Origin: Aulostomus chinensis
Lineage: Eukaryota; Chordata; Actinopteri; Syngnathiformes; Aulostomidae
Direction: 5' to 3'
Length of the DNA stretch: 64,000 bases
Assembly (NCBI GenBank): GCA_037954235.1
Contig: JBBMOA010000010.1
Coordinates: 26,301,529 to 26,365,528 of the forward strand
In this document: positions 50,675 to 62,159 of the stretch, piece by piece
Position numbering within the stretch: position 1 is the first letter of the stretch
How the letters are laid out: each line of letters opens with the position of its first letter
Position numbers and translations under genes: made by a program
Notes under the pieces: model-generated
Databases searched by the model: none
Told to the model about the DNA's origin: nothing
The model's input: the letters and a program-made list of their open reading frames with translations, nothing else

Positions 50675-50955
50675 CAGGTTAGAAGTCTTGGTTTGTGCCA
50701 TCGTCAGTGTCCCTGGCTTGTGTGGTGCCAGCATCACAATGTGTGCAGCCATTAGACTGAATGGTGTCATTCATCACCGCGCCACTCTTGCTTCCCCCTG
50801 TACAACAAAATCACCCTCCTCGACACCCTGCATAATGTACCTATTCACAATGACCAGGGGAATGGACCAGAGCAGGCCAGGTTTGTTGTGGTCGGGGACA
50901 ATACCTTTCCACCAGGCTGCTCTACTACACAATTGGTTCATTGACCGCTCCTAAT
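50675..50955 (+). pseudogene. Decayed IS630/Tc1-type DDE transposase fragment
   Basis: In one frame 'VCAIVSVPGLCGASITMCAA' (50691 on), followed by 'IRLNGVIHHRATL', matches the segment after the first catalytic Asp in DDE_3-type transposases (typically RAIVEVPGQRGGN..VCAAIS..GVLHHHA). The reading then moves to another frame, with 'LDTLHN' and 'GPEQARFVVVGDN' up to about 50910. The last Asp-Asn matches the second catalytic Asp context (VVIWDN). It returns to the first frame as 'FHQAALLHNWF' to 50950. Two compensating frameshifts and loss of both ends show a dead copy. The region of the first catalytic Asp and the C-terminal catalytic Glu/Asp were not found. Family match is from recall of motif order. 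Confidence 0.7.
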
Positions 50956-51429
50956 TTTTGGCAGTTGTACTCTTGATTTTCTTAATCTTGTTGAGTTTTG
51001 TTCCCCCTGGCATGATGATGATGATGGAGGGTGTATGATCAGTGACCCTGCCAGCACACATCGCTTCAGTGGAGGAGCCCTGCGGTGACACTGATGCGGG
51101 AGCTCGCAGGGCCGAATACGTCACTCCAGACGGTCCCTCTCCGGCTGTCTGACCAGAGAACATTGCTGCACCGGGGCCAGACCCAAATGGGTAGACAGGA
51201 TGTAACCTAATTGTTCCTTCAGCTCACAGTAAAAAGCCTATTATGGCCCCTTTCATGCCCCCCCCCCCCCCCAATATCTGTAAAAAGGCATTCACATGCT
51301 CAATATAAGTTTATAGCCGAGTGTCCTGCTTGCTCAAAAGAACCCACGTTTGTTTCCATCTTTAAAAGAAAAAGAGGTCGCTTCAGTAGAAGTCTGTTTG
51401 GTTTTATTCGTTGCATACTGCTTTGGGTG
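50956..51429. other. Non-coding stretch with a poly-C run
   Basis: Sequence after the transposase relic does not continue its reading recognisably. A 15-base C run lies at 51258-51272. Confidence 0.5.
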
Positions 51430-51940
51430 TGATGGTGCAGGCAAGGCCCGAGTGCAGAGAGGACGAGCCAGAAGAACTAAAGAAGGTAATAAATCCTAAA
51501 ACTAAGTAAGCAACGAGAAACTAAACTGTAAAGAAGTATAAAGTGGATGTGGGAACCCAGACAGTGACTGAAACAGAGAACCGACTGAAACAGAGAACCG
51601 ACTGAAACAGAGAACCGACTGAAACGCAAACTCCACTAACGACACAACACAAGTGAAGAGGAGGAGCTGATCGGACAAGAAGCGCTGGGAGCGGCTGTGA
51701 CCGACGAGCACTGATGAACTGAAAAGACACTGGTGAACGTTGAGAAGAAGGGCGGGAAACAGAGAAAGATGGGAAGTGTAAGGAATACTAAGACCCAAGA
51801 GGAGGGAAGTGACTTCGGAACAAAACAGGAAGTGACTGTTTGATCAAAAAACAGGAGCAGAACAAGGATCAAAACTACTAGAACTACAAAACCTAGAGTC
51901 GGTGGTACAAACTGAACGGTCCAAAATTAAAATTCCATGA
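51430..51940 (-). repeat. Probable non-autonomous transposon fragment
   Basis: A-rich on plus, with repeated 'aggaagtgac' words (such as 51828-51837), 'gaacaaggatcaaaactact', 'aactacaaaacctagagtc' and an end reading 'ccatgacagt' (51935-51944). The reverse complement starts ACTGTCATGG, an end seen in a common fish repeat family. A three-and-a-half-copy 17-bp tandem repeat is embedded. No opposite terminus was found. Confidence 0.5.
51566..51625. repeat. 17-bp tandem repeat, 3.5 copies
   Basis: The unit GACTGAAACAGAGAACC repeats perfectly at 51566, 51583 and 51600, then a partial unit starts at 51617. Confidence 0.95.
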
Positions 51941-53707
51941 CAGTTTGAAAAAAAAAACCAAATATATGTGTATGTCCCACGTCCCCGCTGCCACCGTTGT
52001 GAGGAGCATTCCTGCTGCTTCCACCTGTTTGTTTGGATCTGCTTATCTATCAGGGGGTCCTGTGAGGTTGCTATTTTTATTCGTGCTGTGTGCTACCTGA
52101 TGTGTGAAGAAGAAGAAGCGTAGAAGCAGATCCATTTATCGCCGAACCAAATCATACGTAGCTGATTTTGTATTGATAAAAACATTTTTCAATAAGTGAG
52201 TTGTGAAGACTGAACATATGTTGTCGGCTTTGTAAGTGGCTCGTATGGTAATTTTTGTTTTGTTTTGGGGGGGGGGGGATGCTAGAGCTTTGGATGCTAC
52301 AAAACTTTTTTTTGTTTTTGTCAAGAAGTGTATGACATTTTGATTTTAGTGTGTGTACTTTATTTTTTTTTTGGGGGGGGGGGATGTGTGAATTTTCTAA
52401 AAAGACAAAAACAAGAAAAAACAACAACAAGGGTTCATAGTTTCAGAAGCTGTGTCTAAGCACTGTCTGATGAAGGTGACGCAGAGGAAGAAGAATCTTG
52501 GCAGTTTTAAATCGGGCAAAGAGGCGAGATGAGGCTCGGTAAATGGGATTGGTTGTATCCCTAACAGGATTGTGGATGTTTACGAATCCGCAATGAAAAA
52601 AAAAAAATCCAGAGTATTGCATAAAGCACTTGGGATTCGACAAAGTTTCCGTAGCAATGCTTTTACATTCATTAATTGTCTTATTGATTTGCAGCAACAC
52701 TATCAGGCGGCAAGCGCGCAGACATTTTCATGTCTCAGTCCAAACACCGCAGGAGCTCTTGATGAGAAAAAGCAACACACGGTTTCATACAAAGCTTTTC
52801 ATTCACACTTGAAGCTGCAAGTTCACAGCTGTCAGATTTAGACAGAGTTCAAACAACCATATTTTTGACATCTTCACCTTTAAAGAACACTGAAGTCAAT
52901 TCACTTTCACTTCACAACCCACATATCACGCTGAGCTCCTACCATCATTTGACATGAAACATTTAAAGGTTTCATGTAACACCTTCTAAAAGGAAAATGT
53001 TTGTGTTATTTAGTGACAGTCAGGTTGTTCTTGAGTGCTGGTGTGGAGTTGTTTATTCCACTCAGGTGGTGGATTTGTTTTTGTTTTGTTTTCAGACGTG
53101 ATATTTAGGGTAGAAAATATTACCTCATTATCATTTTTTTTAAGTGATCAGATTGGATTTGTGTACTCGGACTCTGTCGTCTGCTGCTAAAGCAACATTT
53201 GTTGCCATGATAGATACCGAGATGCCTCTAGAATTGGATAATCATCCAAATGTTGGAATTGTATTTGAAATTACTCACAGCACCGTTCAATCAGGCAAGT
53301 ACTGTCGTATTTTTTTGCAAAAAACAAAAAAAAATTGCCTGGTATAAAATTTAAATCATCAACTTAATATAAAAGTATTCTAAAGCATTCAGTGAGAAGT
53401 AAGACATTATTTGTGGAATACATGTAACAACATCCTGTAGTGTGATTAACTTCATAATTTACCTTTTAATGCAGCACGTTTTCCCTGAACACGAAGACCA
53501 GGTATGAAACAGACTGAAGACTCGACCAATCAGTTACAGCTTATATGTCTGATGAAATATTACAAATTCCATCCTTTGTGCTTGAGAATTGATATTTAGT
53601 TTATTATTGAAATAATTGATTGTTTTCTGTCCAAGAAGGACAGTTTATGAATTGCTCTGATTCTGATATCACGCTTCGAATGTGTTGGTCCTTCTGAAGG
53701 GATCAAG
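51941..53707. other. Non-coding stretch with two poly-T/poly-G composites
   Basis: G runs at 52267-52278 and 52373-52383 each follow a T-rich run and precede GATG. No gene or named repeat was identified elsewhere. Confidence 0.55.
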
Positions 53708-54367
53708 CCAGAACCAGTGTCCAGATTCACTGTCGCTGCCAGAACCAGAGTCCAGATTCACTGTCACTGCCAGAACCAGTGTCCAGATTCACTGTCACTG
53801 GCAGAACCAGTGTCCAGATTCACTGTCATTGGCAGAACCAGAGTCCAGATTCACTGTCACTGCCAGAACCAGTGTCCAGATTCACTGTCGCTGCCAGAAC
53901 CAGTGTCCAGATTCCTTGTCACTGCCAGAACCAGTGTCCGGATTCACTGTCGCTGCCAGAACCAGTGTCCAGATTCACTGTCGCTGCCAGAACCAGTGTC
54001 CAGATTCACTGTCACTGGCAGAACCAGTGTCCAGATTCACTGTCGCTGCCAGAACCAGTGTCCAGATTCCTTGTCACTGCCAGAACCAGTGTCCAGATTC
54101 ACTGTTGCTGCCAGAACCAGTGTCCGGATTCATTGTCACTGCCAGAACCAGTGTCCAGATTCACTGTTGCTGCCAGAACCAGTGTCCAGATTCATTGTCA
54201 CTGGCAGAACCAGTGTCCAGATTCACTGTCGCTGCCAGAACCAGTGTCCAGATTCACTGTCACTGCCAGAACCAGTGTCCAGATTCACTGTCGCTGCCAG
54301 AACCAGTGTCCAGATTGACTGTCACTGCCAGAACCAGTGTCCAGATTGACTCTCACTGCCAGAACTA
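53708..54367 (+). repeat. 31-bp minisatellite, 21 full units plus a partial
   Basis: Each 31-base unit begins CCAGAACCAGTGT (or GCAG..., or ...CAGAGT) and continues CCAGATTCACTGTCRCTG. Full units run 53708-54358 and a diverged partial unit follows to about 54367. Because 31 is not a multiple of three and no frame of the unit contains a stop, all three forward frames are open (up to 247 codons) and each would give the same 31-residue repeat built from three unit readings. This explains the long frames without needing a gene. No signal peptide, donor or acceptor frames it. A coding role is possible in principle but unsupported. Confidence 0.95.
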
Positions 54368-55659
54368 TTGCAACTATTGCTGCAAACTGCACCATATTTG
54401 CAATCAGTCTGCATTCCTATTATGAAATATTCACTCTGCGACGCCATGAAAGATTCCGCAGCAAGCGTGATTATGTTCTCTGCATGTACTTTCTGCTAAC
54501 AGTCCCTCAGTTCTGAGTGGCTTTTATTTGGGAAGCAGTGAATGAGCGAACCAGGGAGCTGCATTCAAGACTGGATGAGAGGATGTGATGAGAGGAGCGC
54601 GATTTTGGTGGATGGTGCTGGCTCCTGAATGGTAATGCTCCCCAAAGCACGTCACCCTGTGGACTAGTGACTGGTTAGAATCGGGGATGCTGAGGCCGTT
54701 TCATGCAGCTGTTGTAAAAACACGAAATCAGTCAGCTGATTTTAAACCATGAGTCAGAACGGCTCACCTCGCTGGAGATTTATTTTCCGCAGAGCTCATT
54801 TTTACATGTAATTCATAAAATCATTGATAGCTGAATTCCTTTTCGCTGGCTTTAGGGAGCATGCCACCGCCCCGCCCATGTCTAACACACATGAACTGAG
54901 CAAAGCGTTATTTTTAGAAATAGTCTGTTTCGGTCAGTGTGGTCACAGATGTGTGATTTCTACAAATTTACATCTTTATGTTTTTTGTAAAGGACACATC
55001 TACTTTTTATGCACTTTAAACTAACAGCTTATTATTATTACTATATTCTTTATAAAGGATTTGCTTATTAGCCATTGGAGCTTGTAAATGGTGTAGTATT
55101 GAATTTTAGAACATCCACCTTGTTTTATTCGCAGTCTCCCTCCCAGATAAATACTCTCATCGCTTGCTGTTACCATGGAAATATCTTCCGCCCCCACAAA
55201 TGTCAGGTTGGCTGTCTTTCACACTTAAAAACTTTTGTACACAGGCTTGTACCTTTGTTATTTTTTTTCCCCCCGGGTTTCCATTTTAGTTGTTGTTGTT
55301 TCAGATCATATTTTATGTGATATTTTACGATCCCTCTGGTGGCTGGTCGATCCTCGACTTAAAACTCTCAGAGTAAGGATGGTCTGACACGTCAGTGGAG
55401 AAACGATCGAACATTAAACCTCCAACCAGAACGCGGTCAAAAAGTGGGTGGTCGCTGTTGAGCTCTGCAGGCTGGACCAACGTTGTGCTACCCAAGCAGT
55501 GAGAGTGGTATTTCTTTAAATAAAACATCTTCCAGATTATTTTATCTTCAGGATTATTTATTTAAATTAAATGATGCCACAAGAGACAAACCCTAAACAT
55601 GGCTTTAAACTCACCTCACCCTGAATCATCTCATCTGATATTCTGCTTCTTCCTCTGCC
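54368..55659. other. Non-coding stretch, nothing recognised with confidence
   Basis: Ordinary sequence. CCCTCTGGTGGC at about 55332-55343 resembles a CTCF core (GCCACCAGAGGG on minus) but lacks the wider consensus. No exon was recognised. Confidence 0.5.
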
Positions 55660-55890
55660 CTGGATTATGAATAAAATAATCATTGTTTGCTCAATGAAAT
55701 TTCTACCCCACTTCCCTCTGCTGATGATTATCTTGTTTAAAGTATATCAGCTGGAAAATACACTCCGTAATTTGAATGCCAATGATTCCGCCAAATATGT
55801 TTGGGGGAGAAACATAATATTGTACGCTCTTATTGCCTTTTTATCTTTAGAAATGCATTCACAGTTTCCGTTCAGACACTCAAGATTGTA
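55660..55890. promoter_or_regulatory. Candidate conserved non-coding element
   Basis: Repeat-free block with 'aataaaataatcattgtttg' near 55671, 'gatgattatcttgtttaaag' near 55723, 'ctccgtaatttgaatgccaa' near 55763 and 'gattccgccaaatatgtttg' near 55784. A 79-codon open frame spans it without motif. Texture-based inference. Confidence 0.25.
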
Positions 55891-55989
55891 TGAAATGTGC
55901 AATTAGACAATGCCTGCACCTGTGAATATGACCTTTATAGTGTGAGAATAGACTTTGACAGTGTTCATGCCTGATCATTGTTTTCTGAT

Positions 55990-55993
<4 letters not shown>

Positions 55994-56022
<29 letters not shown>
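55994..56022. repeat. (GT)n microsatellite
   Basis: About 14 GT units. Confidence 0.95.
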
Positions 56023-57479
56023 GTAGAGAGGCTGAATGAACGGGTGAGTGTGTGAAGAACTAATTCTGTAGTGTGTAGCTCTGTGCGTCGTGTCTGACAG
56101 CCCTGCCCCAATTCAGCATTGGCTTCTTTTACTGGCGATCACATTTCTGAAGAGCTGTAGCTTTTGTGAACATTATTCTAGCTTTTGTAAATGTATTTGT
56201 CAATGTCCAGGAAGCGTGAGTGTGGTGTATCTAGGTAGGAAATGTGTGAGCGGCAGGTTTAGCTTAGCCTGCTAATGGAAGGAACTCTTCAAATTTGACA
56301 GTCTTGACTTTCAGCTTTTATCTGGTCAAGAAAAAAAAAAAACACACCATCATCTTTGCGAGCAGTGAATTGGCTCCAACTTTAAGTACTTTATCCCCCC
56401 CCCCCCCCCCCTCACTCATTAAGGATGAGCAGTTAAAATGTTCAGCAAAATGCTCCAGCAAGTCTTGCATTCGCATCAGCAGTGTTTGGGCAGATATCTC
56501 CCCTGAAGGATGATTAAGTAATATTAATATTCAATTGTGATAACTGTCCAGTTTCTGCATCAGTGCTGCAAAGATAAGCCTTATAACTTCAGTGCTCCGT
56601 CTACTGTAGGAGTTGAAATGAATAATCTGTCCCCAGTTCTGCTGGTTTGAATTTCCAGAGTGACTTAGACAGATGGTTATAGCTTGGATTTCAAAGTGAC
56701 AAAGTAAAAACTAACATCGCCTGCCTTCGCCAACTCTAATTCTTTCATCCCAGAGAGTTGCACTTAACGAAAGCAGTCCCTTGTTGCCTAAATGAAAGTG
56801 CACAACAAAGCAAATCTGCTGACTGTCACTACTCAGCACATCAGCCTGCTTGGGTGCCATACCACAGTGAACAGAGCAAAATGAAGCAGCTTTCTGCACT
56901 CAACTGCTTCTTCCTTCAGGCTGGTGGATCCCAGAGTCCTAAGAGGTAAATGGATGAATGGAGGCTTTATGGAGATGAGGAAGTGTAATGGTACACTCCT
57001 CTCAATCCTCGTGGCTGGAACAGTAGCTCTCTGTGTCTTTTATCAGACACATGAAAGGAGGACAATAAGCCTCTCTGCTATCAACAATATGGTGTCATTT
57101 GAAGCACATTATCCCTCTTTTAAAGAAGAGGAAAATAAAAGACTAAGATACAATGGACAGAGTTTGGAGCCAACGTTTCCCCTCCCATGAGGAAATCCTG
57201 CGTCCTGCTTGGTCTAATTTGAAGAATGGAATTACCGACTCTGTCATTGTCATGAAACATTTCACACTTATCACACTTATTTCACACATATTCACGCTGG
57301 CATTATTTTCCCTTCATTAATTCATTCCAAGTTTGAAGTTTCTAGGAGCACGAGCAACTTAATATGCTCATTTTCCTGAATCTTAATTAAAATGGTTGTA
57401 ATACTGAGTTGATGTTAGCCCTGTGTCCACTAATGCTACTAAGCTCCTCCATGTGCAGACGTTAAGTGTACAGGAAGAG
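56023..57479. other. Non-coding stretch with poly-C run
   Basis: A 17-base C run is at 56395-56411. A possible 26-base micro-exon at 56920-56945 is discussed as a finding. No gene is supported. Confidence 0.5.
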
Positions 57480-57925
57480 AAAATAAAGCTCGGGCTGTGG
57501 TCTGATCAGATGCAATTTAGCATCACAAAATAAACATATCTCATAATCTGACACTAATAAGTTCAATTAGTTTGGATTAAATGTGTCATGTTTCTTAGGC
57601 TCTTTGGGAAATTATCAAGCGTTCCTAATTACTAGAGCCATGTATCATTGTGTCAAGGTCAGCTGTGGAAAAAAGCGTTCGGCATTAGAGTGGGAATGAA
57701 CTGCCGCGTTTATTTTGACGGCTAGTTTTTTTGTGGCCCTATACATCGTCTCACAATTACAGAACATATTGGCCATTAAGTGACCGGACATGTCAAAGAA
57801 ATGTAAAGATGCGTCTGAGTGGATTAGTGATTATGGCTCCATATGAGAAAATGTAATTCTTTTTCTTTCCTAATTTAAATTCTGCAAGCAGAAATCCTCC
57901 TAGATTTTCTACTGAGAGGGAGAGG
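57480..57925. promoter_or_regulatory. Candidate conserved non-coding block
   Basis: Mostly repeat-free for over 400 bases, with 'aagttcaattagtttggatt' near 57559, 'gggaaattatcaagcgttcc' near 57607, 'ctaattactagagcc' near 57626, 'gattagtgattatggctcca' near 57823 and 'tcctaatttaaattctgcaa' near 57869. The pattern of homeodomain-like words in complex sequence resembles developmental enhancers. Unverified. Confidence 0.28.
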
Positions 57926-60385
57926 GACTCTACAGTGGTCTTAACATGGTTTTAGAACTCTTTTTTTTTTGTGTTTTGTTTTTGAAAGGAGATGCTGTGA
58001 ATGAGAATCTGTAAACAATCTGTTTATAATGCATTTTGGCAGTAGGATGATAGGCCTAAGAGGGCTGTGGTTTTGGTGATAGATTTGGAGCACGGAGGAG
58101 GTGGGGTGTGCCTTTTATGCTTCGAGCTGCAGGTGTTCCGCTTGTTCTCCCAAAGAGACTCCAGCATGGCCTCTCTGGATGTGGGTCGGGAGATTACATT
58201 TCACCGCTGTTCACCACCTTTTGCATAAACGTTTTGAAGCAACGTTTCCCACCTTTCTTATAAAACCACACAAAACCTTTGGTGGAGCCACGCGCACGTT
58301 TTCACTGTCAACGTGTTTGGGGGGAAATGATGAGGCGATGGCAGTGCAGGGGGAGGGACAGCGTGACAAAGTAATGGCAAAACGGGTTTGTGTCTTATTT
58401 TAGATGTATCAATACGCTAAAGCTGATTAAATTACAAAGGTGTGAACAGACACAAATTTGCCTTTTTTCCCATTAACAGTCCAAATGACACAAGTCGAGT
58501 AGTGAACGGCACCACTTCACGAAATAATTTGTAGGCTGAATGACCATTTCTGCCTCTCTGCATATTTGTGCAGTTTGAAAATATTAAAGTTTAACTGAGA
58601 AATTTAGGAATCCTGCAGGTCAGAATAGATTTCCTAGTGCAACAGGATGGGGGTTAAGTTGTTGGAGCGGGAGAGAGCAGGAGAGAAAATCCGCTCCTAT
58701 GTCAGGACAATCAACGGAAGAAACAAATTCTCATGCCCTCATTGTTCTGCAGCGTGACTCGCTCTCGGACGTAGGACGCAGGAATCGGTGTCGGGCCAGT
58801 TCTTTAGTGGGATTTATTCTTTTTGTGCGTTGAGCTGCCAGATAACCTCATGTCCATGTTCCCTCCTCATGCACAAGCAACTGCACCACGCTGAAGAGTG
58901 ATTACATCAGTCAGTCAAAGTGGACTTTTGGGGACAAACGTACTTTGGCACAGCACAGTTCACCCAGTGTGAGTCGGCTTTTAGTGCCGCACCAATATTT
59001 CTGCAATTCACTTCCAACTTTTCAAAGGATATAGGCTGCGTCTGAATCGATGTAGCGTCATTCCCACATGAAACCTGGAGCGTCTCCACGCACCCGCTTT
59101 TTTTTTTTTATTCAAATGCATTTATAATCAGTGACCTAGTACATATTTTACATGTTTTAAATTGCCTCCAGATTGTCACAGTGAAGAGAGAAACTCGGCC
59201 AACAATTAAATGGAATGGCCCACAACGGAAGACACAAGCTTGTCACTGAAGCACTGTGAGCAGACCACCAAACAGCTCGGAATACCAAACAGACCAGACT
59301 ATCAAATGAAAGTAAAACTCCAAGAGCCGGGGTGAACCTAAGTGAACTTCAATCTCTCTTTATGAATTCCAGTTCAGGCTGCTTGCACGCTGTTTACATT
59401 GTGTTCTGTTTCCCTTTGGGTCAAATACAAAGTTCGCCCATCTATCATCCCCTTCTCTCTCCCTAAAACCATCCGTAGAGGCTGTTAAGACCTCTTCCAT
59501 CACTGCTTTGAAAAGAGCCCGAGGCTTTTAAAGGTGTTGCCTCTCCGATGTCCAAATTGAGACAGAATGTTGTGGCTGAGTGGCAGAGTGTTCCACTTTT
59601 TACTTCCACTAAGTTATCCAGCTCGCTCTGAGTTGCTAAAGTACATGAAAAAAGGATATTAAGGAGACAGTTTTACATTTTCAATGACATCGCTAAAATT
59701 GGCCGTGTGACTGGTCTGATGGAATCTACTAAAATACTTTCCAAATCCTCAAAACATAATATTAATATATATTTTCTTCTATCATTTTTTTTAGCTTCTT
59801 TTTAGTATTCTTTAAAAAAAAAAAAAAAAAAAAAGGTAAAAAGGTCACTGGCAAAGTTCTTGCGTAATAAATGCAGGCTAGACAGGATAAAAAGCTGGGA
59901 TGTTTGAAGAATGACAGTGATCATAATTAAAGTTCTACGTCATGTGCCCTTGAGGTGGTTATGTACGTGAGGAAAGCATTTACGTGTGTGTATAAACTGG
60001 AGAGAGTGAAAGAAAGGAAGAGAGGCAGAGAAAGAAATGAAGACAGCAGAGAACAAATTATTGGGATCAAGCCAGATGCTTCAGGTCTCCATAGAAACTG
60101 CCCACACTTCACACTCTTCTCTATATTCCCTCCATTTCTTTATTTATTTTGTTGTCAGCAGTTCCAGAATAACTTAATTAAAGCCAAGGCAAGCTAGCAT
60201 GCTGTGTGAGATGACAGGAGGCCTGAGATGATTTGTGATGGATTACTGCATTTTATCTTCCCTTTATTTACCCCGTTGAAATGCACTGAAGCTCGCTATA
60301 ATGCCAAATGAATGTGTAATAAACATGGTTTTTGTGTTTGCTCAAAACGATTTAACAAACAAGTCTTTGCAAATATGGATTAGAC
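57926..60385. other. Non-coding stretch, no gene supported
   Basis: A and T runs sit at 57961-57970, 59098-59109 and 59814-59834. Small frames on both strands near 58101-58403 and 59927-60197 have no motif. Confidence 0.5.
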
Positions 60386-60398
60386 TTCTCTCTCTCTC

Positions 60399-60431
<33 letters not shown>

Positions 60432-60432
60432 G
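60386..60432. repeat. (TC)n microsatellite
   Basis: About 23 TC units with two TG interruptions near 60401-60408. Confidence 0.95.
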
Positions 60433-61289
60433 TACTTTATGTGTAATCCATGTTTTTGTTATGAACTGGTGTCCTGCTGTCTGTGTAGATAAAAGTGGTA
60501 CCTGTAAGAAGCTGCGATGCTAAACGTGGCTCTTAATTGGACATCATTGGGGGAGTAAAAGCACATCATCTTCACTCGAACTGATTAACCGGCAAAGTTT
60601 GTTTTTCTGTTTATATAATATCATCCTGATAATGCCAGGCGGTACAAGGTCACTGAGATTTGCGGATACACAAATTAGCATCAGTAATAGATTCAGAATT
60701 GAGCGTGATTTAATGCTTGAGGGTTTTTCTTTAAAGAGGTATACATCTTAAACCTTCAAGGTTAGGTCCTCCAGGCTGAAAATGTGTTTTTCCCCCACCT
60801 ACACACCCAGCTGAAATCACAAAATAAAGACCTTGTTTCAGGCTGTGTTCTAAAAAAAAAAAAAAAAGTAGAAGCATTAACTTCAACTCATATCAAACAC
60901 CGACTGAGCTGTCACATGCTGTCATTCAGCGCAACGTATCAAGAGCTCCTTCAATCAGAAGTTCCTATTTTGCTGTTCCAGGGCTAAACTATTGAACATC
61001 TCTCGGGTTTTGAGATTGAACCTTCAAAATGAAGTTCAGACTGGTCCCCATTTATTCTCCGACTGTTGCCCCAAGTCAGAGCGCAGTACTCCCACTGTGG
61101 AGTTTCTGCAGTGGCAGTTGAGGGGAAACTCTTCAACCATCTGAACCTATAAGGACTTGTGGGACTAAGTGGGCTGGAAGTTTGTTCCAAACCAGTGTTT
61201 TTCCTTTGGTAATGTAGTATACAGAGCTGCCACTGCCTCTGAATTGCACTTGAGACAGTGTAACTGGACTTTAGCTTTGTGGTTTTCTC
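60433..61289. other. Non-coding stretch, nothing recognised
   Basis: A poly-A run lies at about 60853-60867. No exon was recognised. Confidence 0.5.
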
Positions 61290-61575
61290 TCCCTGCTAAT
61301 GGACTGTCCTCAGCCAGAGGTGCTATCCATCACATGCACTACCTGAAGTCTGGAGCCTCTATAAAGATTAGGACTGTTAAGAGAAGATGGATGGCCCTTG
61401 TCGCCGCCAAGCATCATCCCCAAATGCCTAAATTAAATCTAGAAATTCTCATGGGGAGTTTAGATTAGCCTAGTAATAGCAGACACGAGGCAGGGCCTGG
61501 CTCGTCCTTGCTATCATTACTGTGGAATATCTTCAAATATTTATGAAAATTGTGAACATTACCCTTAAGAGCCAT
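61290..61575. promoter_or_regulatory. Candidate conserved non-coding element
   Basis: Repeat-free, balanced block with 'ggtgctatccatcacatgca', 'tgcctaaattaaatctagaa', 'gtttagattagcctagtaat' and 'atcttcaaatatttatgaaa'. A 99-codon plus frame crosses part of it without motif. Confidence 0.25.
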
Positions 61576-62159
61576 TTTAGCGTTAGCTGAAGAGGATTTT
61601 AGAAGTGGTAGACAATCTCACATTGGTTCAACTCCCAGTGGGCTCTTGGTGGTGTGGGTGGGGAGAGCAGCACAGGGTAGACAAACTCAACCCCCCCCCC
61701 CCCTTCTTATTTGTCCTTGAGAATTAGTCCAACAGTTGTTTAAAAAAAAAAAACCTCCATATTAGATTGACCTTTATTTCTCAGCTTACACCTTTTTTAG
61801 TCTTTAAAAGGTTTGTTGGTGGGGTGACCTTTTAAAGTCAGTGGTTATGGATTTGTCTCCTCTCATTGAGAGGCTTTATTTCACCGTTGGAAGCCGTTTA
61901 AAACAAGTACACCCAGTTTAATGGACACGAAGCTTCCTTTGCTTTGTTGAAGCATCGCATCCAGGAGGCCAGGACATGATTTCAGCGACATCTCTTGAAA
62001 CTCTGATGCTTTGTTGTTGTTTTTTTTTTAGTTTTTTAATTTTTTTGATGAGATGCTAAATGTGAGCGAATGACTGTCTGGCTTGAGCTCATTCACACTT
62101 GATATGCAAACTGCAACTCTGAGTCTTTCAAGTTTTCTTAAATTGATTATTGGACGGCA
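61576..62159. other. Non-coding stretch with poly-C and poly-A runs
   Basis: A 13-base C run at 61691-61703 and A run at 61742-61753. Nothing else was recognised. Confidence 0.5.

Noticed and set aside
53682..54425. 247-codon open frame as a repeat-containing protein gene
   Set aside because: It is produced by the 31-bp minisatellite, which is open in all three forward frames. There is no start context, splice site or non-repeat domain.
55332..55343. Second CTCF site
   Set aside because: Only the 12-base core CCCTCTGGTGGC matches; flanking consensus is missing, so it was left out as a feature.
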